Shown: in pieces, positions 33,962 to 44,329 of the stretch
How the letters are laid out: every line of letters begins with the position of its first letter
How positions within the stretch are numbered: the stretch's first letter is position 1
Source: Odontesthes bonariensis
Taxonomy: Eukaryota > Chordata > Actinopteri > Atheriniformes > Atherinopsidae
Direction of reading: 5' to 3'
DNA: 64,000 bases
NCBI RefSeq assembly: GCF_027942865.1
Contig: NC_134523.1
Coordinates: forward strand, 386,116 to 450,115
Notes under the pieces: model-generated
Told to the model about the DNA's origin: nothing
The model's database searches: none
Seen by the model: the letters and a program-made list of their open reading frames with translations, nothing else
Translations under genes and position numbers: made by a program

Positions 33962-34710
33962 GGGAATCGAGAGGACGTTTCACACACTCCCACGGTGACA
34001 TATAAAGTGCACAGGCACAACAGATAGGACAGGACATATAAATACAAAGGAAACATTCAGGGCACACAGACATATACTAAGCTAAAACTAAAAGAGCCAA
34101 TAAAAATGTATATAAAAAACAAATATGCAGTGTGGTTGGTATGTATAAGTTATGTGCAAGTTAAGTTAGCAGCGTAGTTGTGGTAGTGCAAAAAACAGCA
34201 GTATGGAACATAATAACAACAGCGATAAAGGTGATAAAAGTGCAGGAGTTTGTTGAAGCCAGTATAAATATATTAATTAATTAATATGCACCCATATAAA
34301 TATAGCCACACATTATCCATAAGCTATGCAAATAACTCAAGAGCATTCATAAAGCACCAGCATTAAGCATAGAAGTAATTCACATAAATATAAAATGTGC
34401 CTTTAAACCACAACAAGTTACTCCACTATAAATGTAGACAATAGAAATGCATGCAGGTAATTTAGATGAGCACCAATAACCCAAAACTCTACATTACTCA
34501 AAAGATGGGCAACATTATACACAGCAGCTATTGAATTGTATACACAAACATCCCCCTTGCATTACATACTATTCAAAAGGCAGAAAACGGGAACCCTCAT
34601 CAATACCCAGGGAGAAACCACATTTCCCATCATGCATCACAGGAAGTAACCGACTATGGCCCGACTACAACAACCAGTGTTCACCGCGAGTCAGGAAGTG
34701 CGCTTGTCAT
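33903..34710. repeat. Dispersed-repeat-like sequence, otherwise no feature
   Basis: The segment from caaagtcaaagttgctttat through atgccgaaacatacaagg resembles a fish dispersed repeat end. The remainder to 34710 is A/T-rich without supported exons. Confidence 0.35.
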
Positions 34711-35023
34711 GCTTAAAGGCGGTAGCATGGTTGACACGTCTGTCACGGCGGTGTCGCACCGTGACGTCAAAATGACGTTTCAGGCCTGGCGCTTGCCTTG
34801 AAAAGACGGCGCAGCGCGTTGTCGTGCACCGGTCGATTTTTGTAACTTGCCGGCGCCAACAACGACGAACCGGATGGACCGATGTGAGACCGGCTCAGTC
34901 AGGAGGTGCGTTTGTACAGCAGCTGTACGAAACTGCAGTGAAACAGCACAGGGAGCACGTAAACTCCCCAAACTGGTGCACAGAGATGGGCAGAACTTTT
35001 GGGAAAGAGGGAGAGTTCTGTAA

Positions 35024-35689
35024 AGGCTCTAGCATGGTTGCCGCGTCTGCTCGCGCGAGCGGTATTTATGACGTCACGATTTCGTGCCGGCTATATACGG
35101 TGGCGCAAGTCGTTGCGCCAGTAGTTGCAATTTTCTCCGTCACAGAGGTGGCGCTGCTACGTGAAGGTTACCGCTACTCTACAACCAGGAAAGTGGAGAA
35201 GAAAACAATGCCGCTGTCAAGAGCAGGAATACTGTAATTAATGATACTGCTGCAGTTTTCGGATCATTTTAATTTTTTAATTCAGTTAATAGAGGTGAAG
35301 GTTTGAAGCCCCCGGCATCAACAGAGTCTCTGCCCTCTTCTTTGCCTTCAGGCATCTGTCCCGTAGCTTCTTCCACACATTCTTACAGAACTCTCCCTCT
35401 TTCCCCAAAGTTCTGCCCATCTCTGTGCACCAGTTTGGGGAGTTTACGAGCTCCCTGTGCTGTTTCACTGCAGTGTCGTACAGCTGCTGTACAAACGCAC
35501 CTCCTGACTGAGCCGGTCTCACATCGGTCCATCCGGTTCGTTGTGCTCGGCGCCGCCAAGTTACAAAAATCGACCGGTGCACGACAACGCGCTGCGCCGT
35601 CTTTTCAAGGGAAGCGCCAGGCCTGATACGCCATTTTAACGTCACGGTGCGACACCGCCGTGACAGACGCGGCAACCATGCTACCGCCT
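35024..35689. mobile_element. PIF/Harbinger element (inner), inserted in reverse into its sibling
   Basis: This 666-bp element has the same termini (aggctctagcatggttg...ctaccgcct) as the outer copy but lies in the opposite orientation. TAA at 35021-35023 and 35690-35692 is the target duplication. The uninterrupted target, gttctgTAAgaatgtg, can be read in the inner copy itself, which proves the insertion point. Confidence 0.88.
35286..35675 (-). CDS. MADF (Myb/SANT-like) domain protein fragment of the inner element
   Basis: The 129-residue frame begins MPRLSRRCRT. It contains FVQQLYDTAVKQHRELVNS, NWCTEMGRTLGKEG and FCKNVWKKLRDRCLKAKKR. The spacing of aromatic and basic residues fits a MADF domain, which is the DNA-binding partner protein encoded by PIF/Harbinger-type elements. 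No DDE nuclease is present, so the element carries only the accessory gene. The N-terminal 40 residues overlap the terminal-repeat region and may not be translated. Confidence 0.5.
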   Translation of the reverse strand: MPRLSRRCRTVTLKWRIRPGASLEKTAQRVVVHRSIFVTWRRRAQRTGWTDVRPAQSGGAFVQQLYDTAVKQHRELVNSPNWCTEMGRTLGKEGEFCKNVWKKLRDRCLKAKKRAETLLMPGASNLHLY

Positions 35690-36059
35690 TAAGAATGTGA
35701 GGAGGAAGCTACGGGACAGATACCTGAAGGCAAAGAAGAGGGCAGAGACTCTGTTGATGCCGGGGGCTTCAGACCTTCACCTCTGACTGAATTCAAAAAT
35801 TTAAATGATTCTAAAAGTGCAGCAGTATCATTAATTACAGTATTCTTGCTCTTGACAGCGGCATTGTTTTCTTCTCCACTTTCCTGGTTGTAGAGTAGAG
35901 GTAACCTTCACCTGGCAGCGCCACCTCTGTGACGGAGAAAATTGCAACTACTCGCGCAACGACTTGCGCCACTATATAGGGTCCTATGGCGGGCACGAAC
36001 TCGTGACGTCATCAACACCGCTCGCGCGAGCAGATGCGGCAACCATGCTAGAGCCTTAA

Positions 36060-36500
36060 CGCACTGCGTTTCAAAAGTCAAAACAACAAAACTCAAACAA
36101 CAAGCTTAAACAGCGATCAGAGGATTAAAACGATGCATCTGCCAAGTGACAGCAGTGATAAAAGTTAACCAACATCCGACCAGTAAAAGGCACGGCAGCA
36201 GCCGACCAAGCAATTTGTAAAACCAGCGAGAGAGGAGATTTAAAACCAGCACCTTACCGGTAGCGTGTGTTGCTTCGAGGCATGCAATCGGATTCTGTTC
36301 GTTCCTCTGTGCGTGCACGCTCCCGTTTATGTGCGCGCTATTGGGATTGACAGCATGCAAAACCCAACGCCCAGCCGACACCGTGCTACTAACCAGGTAG
36401 GTGCCACTCCCACCTAATCAGCTGTGCCGCATTTCGTTTGATCACCAATGACTTCGCGTTGCCTATACCCACCACCAGTGACAGTGTGCGCAACAGTAAG
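36060..36500. other. No recognisable feature
   Basis: Short ORFs only; no family or splice evidence. Confidence 0.4.
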
Positions 36501-38703
36501 GGTTGGGCGGAGTTTGGCTATGTTCCTGAGGTGATAGAAAGATGTTTTGCAAAGATGTTTGATGTGGGTGTCAAAAGTGGGTTGTGGGTCAATTTTGACG
36601 CCTAGGTTGGTGACAGAAGTGGAGAGGGGGATGTCTTGACCAGTGAAGGTGATGCTGGTGATGGTGGAAGAGCGGAGCTGGTGTGGGGTGCCAACTAGAA
36701 TGGCTTCTGTTTTGGAGCAGCACCATGTGATTGGTGCTGTAGGTTGGTGTGCAGGTGTGAGTCAGCAGGGTGAAGAGCAGGGGGCTGAGCACACAGCCTT
36801 GCGGGGCTCCTGTGCTGAGTGTGATGCTGCTTGAGGTGTTGTTGCCGACACGTACTGCTTGTGGTCTGTCACTGAGAAAGTCCAGTACCCAGTTGCAAAG
36901 GGAGGTATTGATCCCCAGCTGGTCCAGTTTACAGATGAGTTGTTGTGGGATTATGGTATTCAACGCTGAGCTAAAGTCTGCTTTTTCCAGGTGGGTGAGG
37001 GCTGGGTGGAGAGCAGAGCAGAGCAGATTGCGTCCTCTGTGGAACGTTTGGCTCTGTATGCAAACTGAAAGGGGTCCAGGGTGGGGGGAGGATGGACTTG
37101 CTGTGATACATGACTAGGCGTTCAAAGCACTTCATAATGATGGGGTTTAGTGCCACAGGGCGATAGTCACTTGCCCCTTTCACACTGAGACCCGCTACCT
37201 TAGCGGGTCCAAATTACACCTTCGACCCGCGTCGAGCAATGTGAACGCTTGGCGTGTTGGTGACCCGTGTCGCCTGAAGCGGAGTTCAGGGGGCGTTGCC
37301 TAGTGACAGAGCGTCACACGAAACACATAAAATGCTGGGCGTGTTCAATGACGTAGGCACAAGCCATGCGTCGGAGGTAGGGTTAAATACACCTGTCTGC
37401 ATCAAATTTTTCAAACAAACGATGGCGGGACACCTTGAGAACTCGTTTTTGCAATGCAGTTCATGGAGATGTTACTTTACGGTGCGTGGGAAACCGCGCT
37501 CTCCCATCTTTCTCGCCAGCCCTTCCAGCAGAGGTCCATCTTTCACCGTCCCCGACATGTGGCGGTAAATAACGTCCTCTGTTCGGAGGCTGAGGAGCTC
37601 GCGGACCTCCTTGTCTCACCAGTTGGCCATATTAAAAAATGTCTCAAAGTTGATGTAGGCTAAAACAGAGTAAAACTTGTCCTCACCTGTCGCTGTTGTT
37701 CTGAATCAGCTGTCCATTCTGTCTTTTAAACTCCTCACGTCACGCCCACGTCCGACCCGCGTCGATTGCGTTCACATCAAACTCGGCTCGGCAAAAAGAG
37801 TAGGGTCCGACGCGGGTCGGAAGGCGAGTCGAGTTGACGCGGCAGCCCGGGTCGGCAGTGTGAACACAACAGCGGACACGCTAAATTCGCGAATTAAACG
37901 CGGGTTATTCGGCAGTGTGAAAGGGGCTACTGAAGCAGGATGGAGCCGGTTTCTTTGGTACGGGTATGATGGTGGAAGTCTTGAAGTGTGATGGACAGCA
38001 GCTTGGCTCAGGGAAGTGTTGAAGATATCTGTGAAGATATCTGTGAGCTCCTCTGCGCAGTCCCTCAGTACACGTCCTGAGATGTTGTCTGGGCCTGTTG
38101 CTTTGCGGGGGTTGATAGTGGAGAGTGTCCTCCTCACGCTTTCAGCAGACAGGCACAGAGCCTGGTCATGGGGGGGTGGAGTTTTCTGTGGGCTTGTGTT
38201 GTTTGTTGATTCAAACCGTGCGAAGAAGCTGTTGAGGTTGTTGAGCAGAGATGTCGTCGCAGGTCTGTGATGCAGGCTTGTAATCCGTAATGGCCGCGCG
38301 TGTCTCTGCTGTCAGTAAAGTGGCTGGTGATCTTTTCTGAGTAGTCCTGTTTTGCCTTTTTGATGCCACGGGACAGGTTGGCTCTCGCTGTTCTTGGGCC
38401 AATTCTGTCCCCGGCTCTGAAGGCTTTGTCTCCGGCCCTCAGCAGCCGATGGACATCCCCTGTCAGCCATGGCTTCTTGTTGGCCCGAGTGATGATCAGT
38501 GCATTTCCGGATGAAGGAGTGTCTGTGAGCTCTTCATTGTCTGTGTGGTTGTTGTGTGTGGCTGCTTGCTTCAACATGTCCCAGTCTGTTGTCGCAAGAC
38601 AGTCCTTGAGAGCAGACTCTCCCATGTGCTCTAACTTTTTCTTCATGTACACTTCGTCACTGTCATTCAAGCTCATGGTCGCCACCCACTGGTCCACCTG
38701 CAT
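36500..38703 (-). pseudogene. Rex1-type LINE with an L2-like 3' part, interrupted by a MITE
   Basis: On the minus strand the order is KKPWLTGDVHRLLRAGDKAF, TINPRKATGPDNISGRVLRD and then the MITE at 37172-37928. Next come [38 protein letters not shown] sequence and [19 protein letters not shown]. This is the reverse-transcriptase core of a Rex1/CR1-group element. After about 36725 the sequence becomes [20 protein letters not shown] in another frame. That fits the segment downstream of the catalytic site in L2-like elements. The catalytic Y/F-A-D-D motif is missing at the join. Frameshifts are frequent, so it is dead. Confidence 0.65.
37172..37928. mobile_element. SANT-carrying MITE, copy 1
   Basis: The ends gcccctttcacac and gtgtgaaaggggc are inverted repeats, flanked by ACT at 37169-37171 and 37929-37931. 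It is inserted in the Rex1-type LINE. The minus strand starts the same SANT ORF as the copy at 57274, but codon 5 is a stop (MANW*) and the frame is later truncated. Confidence 0.8.
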
Positions 38704-39709
38704 TGTGGATTATGAACCCTGGAGTGTTTTTTACACTGTAGGCCTATAGTTAGAGTTATAGCCAACTTATATGAAACCTTTGATTTTAATTATGATCTGT
38801 CACTCCCCTTTGATAATGATGATAAAATGTTATTGTAGATTGTGTGTAGTAGTGGTAGTGCAAAATAAAAAAGTAAACAGTGTAGGGATGTAATCAGTGC
38901 AAAGCTGTCACTATTGTTAAATAGAATTTATTGAGAAGTATGGACTAGCTCTATGCCAACTACAGCTCTGTTTACCAGCCTGTCAAGTCATCCAACATCC
39001 CTCTTCTTTATGCTACCTCCCCAGCAAAATTCAGCATAGGAAAGGACACTGGCAAGATTATTAGTGCCACATAGCAGAACAGTTCTTCATTGGTTTGGGG
39101 TGTTTGGGTTTCATAACATGGAAGCTATTGAGCAAACAACTGTTTCCATAAGAAATGAATGGGATTCTTAAATAAAATCATATAAAATAGCGTGTGCATA
39201 CAATTGATGTAAAAAAAAAAAAGGTGTGTGGGTGGTTGGTACTACATAGGAGAACTATTCTGCATTGGTTTGGAGTCACTATGTCACATGACTTGGGAGG
39301 TATTGAAAAATGACGTCAGCGGAGGCTGTCGCCGGTGTCTATGGGTGGCACCTTGGGTGTGTTTTTTCTTTAAATGAGCAGGTGAGCTCAGCTGTGAGGG
39401 GATGAGCTTGGATCATGGCGGCTGGGTGAGCTTGGGGAAAAACTTTTTGTTGACCGTAAGCATAATAATAACTTGCACTGTCAGAGGCATCCTTGCACGG
39501 CTTGTGAAATGCATCAAAAGGAAGTAAGTGTCTGTCTCTTATGTACAAGCTTGTGAGATGGAGCAATAAACAACACCATCTGTGCAATAGTTCTGCGTGA
39601 CGCGTCATCAGTAGTAAAACCCCATGTCTTAGCCGGCCGCGGCGTTTGTATTGGTTTTTAAGTTTATATGCTGCAATATTTTGTCAACAAAAAGTGTTTT
39701 GTTTAAGCG
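38704..39709. other. No gene recognised
   Basis: Contains two related stretches (ttcattggtttgggg near 39090 and gcattggtttggag near 39268) about 180 bp apart, and a consensus CRE (TGACGTCA) near 39312. No exon is supported. Confidence 0.4.
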
Positions 39710-39725
39710 CAGATTTAAGTGTAAT
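39710..39725. repeat. Target-site duplication, left copy, of the stk17b retrocopy
   Basis: CAGATTTAAGTGTAAT, identical to 41231-41246. Confidence 0.9.
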
Positions 39726-41230
39726 TTATTATTATTTTTTTTTAAATCTTTATCAAAAGTCACCGTCTCCAGCAGCAGGTGCCTCTTCATCGGGACGAGA
39801 CCTCTTTGCATGAGAGTGAGGCGACCCCAGGAAGTTCTCCTTGTCTTCAGGGTAATCGAGCGGGGCTGCCCACTTGGTGCCGCAGCTTCTCTCGCGGACG
39901 GTGCGGATGGGAATGAGCTCCGGGCTCAGGCAGAACTGCTGCTGCCACAGCCAGGGGTGGCTCATACACTCTGCAGCGCTTGGCCGGTCCTCAGGTGCTT
40001 TGACCAGCAGATTGTGGATGAAGTCGACAGCGAGCTCGGACACCCTGGCGAAGGCCTCCCTGCTGTAGTCTGCATTAACCTGGGACACGTTCAGATACGT
40101 CTCCTGCTTATCGTCCCCAGCAAACGGGGACTCGCCTGTCACTAACATGTAGGCTATAACCCCCACGCTCCACAGGTCAGTCGCTGTTGTGATTGGCTCA
40201 TAATTAAGGATCTCTGGAGCCACATACTCAGGTGTGCCAAGAATTTCTCGAAGCTCTCCAGTCTGCGTGCCAGGCCAAAGTCTACAATCTTTATGTCTCC
40301 TGGAGGGGACAGGCTGGTCAGGAGGATATTCTGGGGCTTGAGATCCAAGTGAACCAGGTTGTACTGGTGGAGGTGGTGGACTCCCTCAAGAGTTTGTCTG
40401 ATCAGGCGGGTGATTTGAGCCTCTGGCAGCAGCTCCTCGGACATACAGTGGTCAAATATCTCTCCACCCGCCGCATATTCCAGCATTAAGACGATGTCGT
40501 GATCTGTCTCATGAGCAGCGTGCAAGTTAACCACTCGAGCGTTGTTACGGGCCATCTCCAGGACGGCCATCTCATGAACCACCTCTGCCCGACAGTCGCG
40601 ACCTCTTCTCCTCTTTCGTAGGAACTTGGCAGCAAACACTTTCCCAGAGGTCTTCTCCACGCAACGCTTGACCACAGCAAACTTGCCCCTTCCCAGCTCT
40701 CCAGTGACTTCATACACACTCTCCATCGGCTAGGTGCTGATGGGGGTCTGAATTTCAGCGAGCAGTCCTGCGAAGAGTCCACTTCGACTGTCCAGCCGCC
40801 TTCGAGACATATTTCTCTCCCCTCGTTATTAGTTCCACTGCCAGCTAGCCGGCCGAGTACGAAATGCTTCGTAAAAATGTGAGAACTAACCTGAGCGGCT
40901 AGCTAACGTTAGCACTACTCGTTTCACATTACTTAATAATACCATACTAATGTTTAGTCTAGTACAGCTAGTTTACGGACTTCGGTTAGCCCAACTGTCG
41001 CTAAGTTAGCTCGACAATGTCGCGGGCACAAAGTATGTTTAACCAGTTATCCCCAGCTCAATTTACGACGACGGCATAGACTGTAAAATCTACACCAACT
41101 GATAAATCCAGTGACTATATTATTCAAAAAGTCACAGTGACCAACTAAAAGTTAACTTAGTAAGCGTATCAAGAACCTTTCGGTCATTTTTTACGTCCCT
41201 CTGTTTGACACTATCCAGACACGTCATTCC
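39726..41230 (-). pseudogene. stk17b: Processed pseudogene of stk17b (DRAK2 kinase)
   Basis: A single-exon copy on the minus strand encodes the N-terminus MSRRRLDSRSGLFAG (ATG at 40810). A Ser/Thr kinase domain follows, with [13 protein letters not shown] (P-loop), [11 protein letters not shown] (catalytic Lys), [26 protein letters not shown] and [15 protein letters not shown]. The C-tail contains DKENF. Death-associated kinases of this group promote apoptosis signalling, and the DKEN tail and AYML motif favour STK17B over STK17A. The copy is dead as written: a TAG at 40730-40732 follows codon 26, and a small out-of-frame deletion lies near 40258, between the DFG segment and GELREIL. About 415 bp of 5' UTR is retained. 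A poly(A)-like tail (39726-39744, in the minus sense) follows only a few bases after the stop. Exact 16-bp target duplications bracket it. Confidence 0.9.
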
Positions 41231-41246
41231 CAGATTTAAGTGTAAT
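41231..41246. repeat. Target-site duplication, right copy, of the stk17b retrocopy
   Basis: CAGATTTAAGTGTAAT, identical to 39710-39725, adjoining the 5' end of the retrocopy. Confidence 0.9.
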
Positions 41247-41805
41247 GTCGGGACACGCTGGATGTTTGAGATCGCTTTCCCAGTTACAAACATAGATGTG
41301 AATGCGCGCTGGACTCTAAGCCCATTCATTCACAAATATACTGCTGCTACTACACTCATTTTGTCGTCATACTCGCCTCCGTTGAAAGTTACAGTAAACA
41401 TTTTGGATTAGATTTGTTGTCAATGCATGAATGTATTCCCTGCTAGGCTAAGCGGTACATTCACATAAGGTGATGTGCTGGTTTATTTGTTTGGGACTTT
41501 TGCAGTTTTCCTTTCGTGTGTCAAGCGGGTGAAGCCTTGTGCTTGGGAGTACCGCCGTAGTTCTGGTTCAGACGGTCAGTCTGGTTCGAGACTATCGGTA
41601 TTTAGGTACATAAATACCCACTGCTAGTATGCACAGAAGACTAGGGTTGAGTTAGCTTAGCTCCACTGGAAAGTTAGAGGGAATGACAACGCATTGTACG
41701 TTTTCACGTGGAAACACAGGCGCTGTGTGGTCAGTAAAGCAGCTATTTTTGTGATGTGTTTTTTGGATTAATTTTGTGATTTATTTAAAAAAAAAAAAAT
41801 AAAAA
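41247..41805. other. No recognisable feature
   Basis: Unique sequence leading to the gag-like ORF. No LTR similar to 22430-22794 was found here. An A-rich run precedes the ATG. Confidence 0.4.
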
Positions 41806-42709
41806 ATGGAGTCAAGTGTTGGAAATGAAACGAGTGAGAAGAGACAAACAAAACTTACACCCAAGGCTTTTGGACTTAAATTGGAAAAGCTCCAAGAAGA
41901 GCGCCAAGCTAAAGTAAGAAAGATCAAAGGTGTAATAAAAGAAATTAATTGCCTAATGCAAAGTGCTGACAATGCTGAAAGGGTAAAATCATATCTTGGA
42001 AATATTTCAAGTTTGTTCATAGAAGCAACTCATCTTCATGGTGTTGTGATTCCTATGCTCCCGCCGGAAGAACAAGAACTCAAACGCATAGTTTCACAGT
42101 GTTGGAGAACATAAGACTGCGTTTGTGGAGGAAGCAAATAAATGGCTGTTTGAAATGCAAGATGTCCCAGATGCACTAGCAGAGGATGCTGTTGCACCAT
42201 GTTTGGGGTCTGTTTCAAATAACAATGAAAATATGGATAACACAGTTGAAGATGACATTAGACCAAGTGACAGTGTATCCAATGTGTCCGGCAGATCAAA
42301 GAAATGCAGTACAGGGGTGAGCAAATCTTTGTCCTCTACATCGTCAGCCAGGTGGAGGGCTGAGGCTGAAACACCTGCTCTTATGGCTCGTCAGGAGCTG
42401 CTGAGGGAGAAGCATGCTATGGAGGAGCAGCAGGAACAACTGAGGAGGAAAATGGAGGAGCAGCAGGAACAACTGAGGAGGAAAATGGAGGAGCAGCAGG
42501 AACAACTGAGGAGGAAAATGGAGGAACAGCAGGAACAACTGAGGATGAAAATGGAGGAGCAGCAGGAACAACTGAGGATGAAAATGGAGGAACAACTGAG
42601 GATGAAAATGGAGGAACAACTGAGGAGGAAAATGGAGGAACAACTGAGGAGGAAAATGGAGGAACAGCAGGAACAACTGAGGAGGAAAATGTGTGAAAAG
42701 GTGGGTTGA
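41806..42709 (+). pseudogene. BEL/Pao-type gag remnant with expanded coiled coil
   Basis: The frame begins MESSVGNETSEKRQTKLTPK and is helical to about residue 97. It then shifts frame near 42105 and resumes as EEANKWLFEMQDVPDAL. The DSVSNVSGRS stretch and the SSTSSARWRAEAE linker match the gag leader plan of the remnant at 22936. They lead into a coiled coil built from repeats of MEEQQEQLRRK. Downstream polyprotein domains are absent. A splice donor-like AAG|GTGGGT occurs at the end of the repeat. Confidence 0.55.
42418..42700. repeat. 33/24-bp coding minisatellite in gag coiled coil
   Basis: Units of 33 bp encode MEEQQEQLRRK and units of 24 bp encode MEEQLRRK or MEEQLRMK, all in frame. The opposite strand gives an artefactual Ser/Cys-rich frame. 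Confidence 0.9.
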
Positions 42710-42934
42710 AACATTGCTTGTTTTTAATAAATCCTTTGATTGGTGTTTCTGTATGAAGCATGAAGATTGTTGAATTGGCATGGAATAATCCCATCTTTTC
42801 CTTTCTGTAGGCCGGTGGTGTACTAATTAAGTGGGCTTGCACCAGCAAGGCCCACTTCTAGTAATCTCTAAGTGGCGAATCTACTTACCACTGCTAATAT
42901 ATTGTACTTTATATTTTCTTTCTTTTGGAAGACT

Positions 42935-43500
42935 TGGACTTCCGAGCTGCCCTGGTCCTATTACCAGTACTCTTCAGAGAAATTGGACAACTACATTTTG
43001 CTGGATGATGGAAGTTAATGCTTCTACCACAGTGATTTCAATGACTTTATTTTTGGTGAGCCGTATTGTAGCCTGCTATTTTTGTGTGTGTGACGTTATA
43101 GTGTAGTATAGTTTAGGTGGTAATGTGATGTAAACCATTGTAATGTGTAGTGAACCTTTTCTTTATTTCTGTATTTCTTTCTCGGTGGTGTTGTCTTTCA
43201 GGGAGAACCAGCGACGCCCTACCCACCGTCCAAGTGGCCGGATCATACACCTGGACACAGGTTTTCACAGAAAAACGACTTCCAGTGACCATAAAGGTGG
43301 ATGGCTCCACTTTCTGCAGTACCATTGGTGTGGAGGATGGCGTTCTGTCAGCTTTCTGCATCTATTTTGTATTTTCTCTTCAGTACCCTAGTCACAACAG
43401 AAACACGCTCATATTTCTACAACGACACATCTTGAAAGTAACCGAGCCTGCTAAGGCCTTGCCAACAGCTGTTCTGAGGGCCATTCATTTACTGGTTTGA
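42935..43500 (+). pseudogene. C-terminal region of an uncharacterised multicopy fish protein
   Basis: Two readable stretches occur. The first (DLDFRAALVLLPVLFREIGQ, about 42935-42995) breaks soon after. The second (43200-43500) reads TIKVDGSTFCSTIGVEDG, LSAFCIYFVFSLQYPSHN and TLIFLQRHILKV, and ends at TGA 43498-43500. This resembles the C-terminal module of repeated fish proteins often annotated SAMD3-like or uncharacterised, with its '...YFVF..xYP...FLQ' pattern. An AG acceptor-like site precedes the second stretch. Function unknown. Confidence 0.4.
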
Positions 43501-43502
43501 GT

Positions 43503-44039
43503 ATGCCTCGCCCTTTTCGTTGTCCAAAGTGCTCCCGGAGAGCCTTCACTTTAGTCAAAGTGATTCATCACGTTGGATTAATTCATTCGCATGAGGCTGA
43601 TTTTTCTATTTGCTGCGGCCTTGATGATTGTCAATGTACATTTACAAAATATGAGTCTTACAGGAGGCACATATACAGAAAACACAAACAGAGGGTTGTG
43701 GCCCCTCAAGAATTAACTGAGGAGGAGGAGGTTGAAGACACATTTGAGAACAATTTGGTAGAGTTTGATGAAGCAAGCCATGCAGATATCAACACTCTTA
43801 CAGAAAGCATACAGAAAATGTTGATGACCCATTCCTTGAAATGGCGAGAGAAACATGTTCTTCCTCAATTAGTGCAACAAGACATTACTGATGACGTGGC
43901 TGTTATTTTGAGTAACTTCAAAGAACAGTATGACACTCTTATTACTCAGCATTTGGAACAAAGAGGATTTAGTTTATCCGACTGTCCTGACCTTGCAGAA
44001 CTCTTTCAGTCTTCAGATCTGTTTAATGGTAAATGGTAA
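43503..44039 (+). CDS. C2H2 zinc-finger N-terminal ORF, truncated by a SINE
   Basis: The frame starts MPRPFRCPKCSRRAFTLVK. A C2H2 finger (C-P-x-C...H-H...H) and a second C-x4-C...H...H finger (CCGLDDCQCTFTKYESYRRH) follow. A helical region then includes REKHVLPQLVQQDITDDVA, which is a module I associate with repeated fish zinc-finger proteins of unknown function. The native sequence stops at LFQSSDLF near 44028, where the SINE begins. The last codons (NGKW) come from the SINE. A compatible continuation (FDEHFHAYDVKFNDWV) resumes after the SINE near 44333. Confidence 0.45.
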   Translation: MPRPFRCPKCSRRAFTLVKVIHHVGLIHSHEADFSICCGLDDCQCTFTKYESYRRHIYRKHKQRVVAPQELTEEEEVEDTFENNLVEFDEASHADINTLTESIQKMLMTHSLKWREKHVLPQLVQQDITDDVAVILSNFKEQYDTLITQHLEQRGFSLSDCPDLAELFQSSDLFNGKW

Positions 44040-44329
44040 ATGGACTGTACTTGTATAGCGCTTTTCTAGTCTAGCTGACCACTCAAAGCGCTTCTAACTA
44101 CATGCCACATTCACCCATTCACACACACTCATACAGCACGTCTACGTCTATACACACACTACGTGCTTTCTAATCATTCACACACACATTCATACACCGA
44201 TGGATTTATCGGTAGGCAACGTGGGGTTCAGTGTCTTGCCCAAGGACACTTCGACATGTAGCCCGGGGAAGCCGAAGTCGAACCACCGACCTTCCGATTG
44301 GTGGGCGACTGCTCTTCCTCCTGAGCTAC
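44029..44329 (-). mobile_element. tRNA-derived SINE
   Basis: In the minus orientation the head carries an RNA polymerase III A box (TAGCTCAGGAGG, 44318-44329) and a B box (GGTGGTTCGACT, 44276-44287). The body contains the common fish SINE stretch CTTGGGCAAGACACTGAAC. The 3' tail ends in repeated CCATTTACC units near 44030-44042. It interrupts the C2H2 ORF. Not a functional tRNA gene. Confidence 0.8.

Larger units (their letters stand above)
34718..36056. mobile_element. PIF/Harbinger element (outer), split by a sibling insertion
   Basis: The ends aggcggtagcatggttg (34718) and its counterpart ending ...accatgctagagcct (36056) are inverted repeats, flanked by TAA at 34715-34717 and 36057-36059. 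Without the inner element (35024-35692 including the duplicated TAA) its length is 670 bp. It carries a MADF-type coding remnant that is interrupted by the insertion. Confidence 0.85.

Noticed and set aside
35286..35675. Host MADF transcription factor gene
   Set aside because: The ORF lies wholly inside a TAA-bounded element with terminal inverted repeats and is duplicated in the outer copy.
42344..42848. Ser/Cys/Pro-rich frames on the minus strand
   Set aside because: Antisense shadows of the gag coiled-coil repeat.
44276..44329. tRNA gene
   Set aside because: A and B boxes are present, but the sequence is fused to a 300-bp SINE body and does not close into a tRNA fold.
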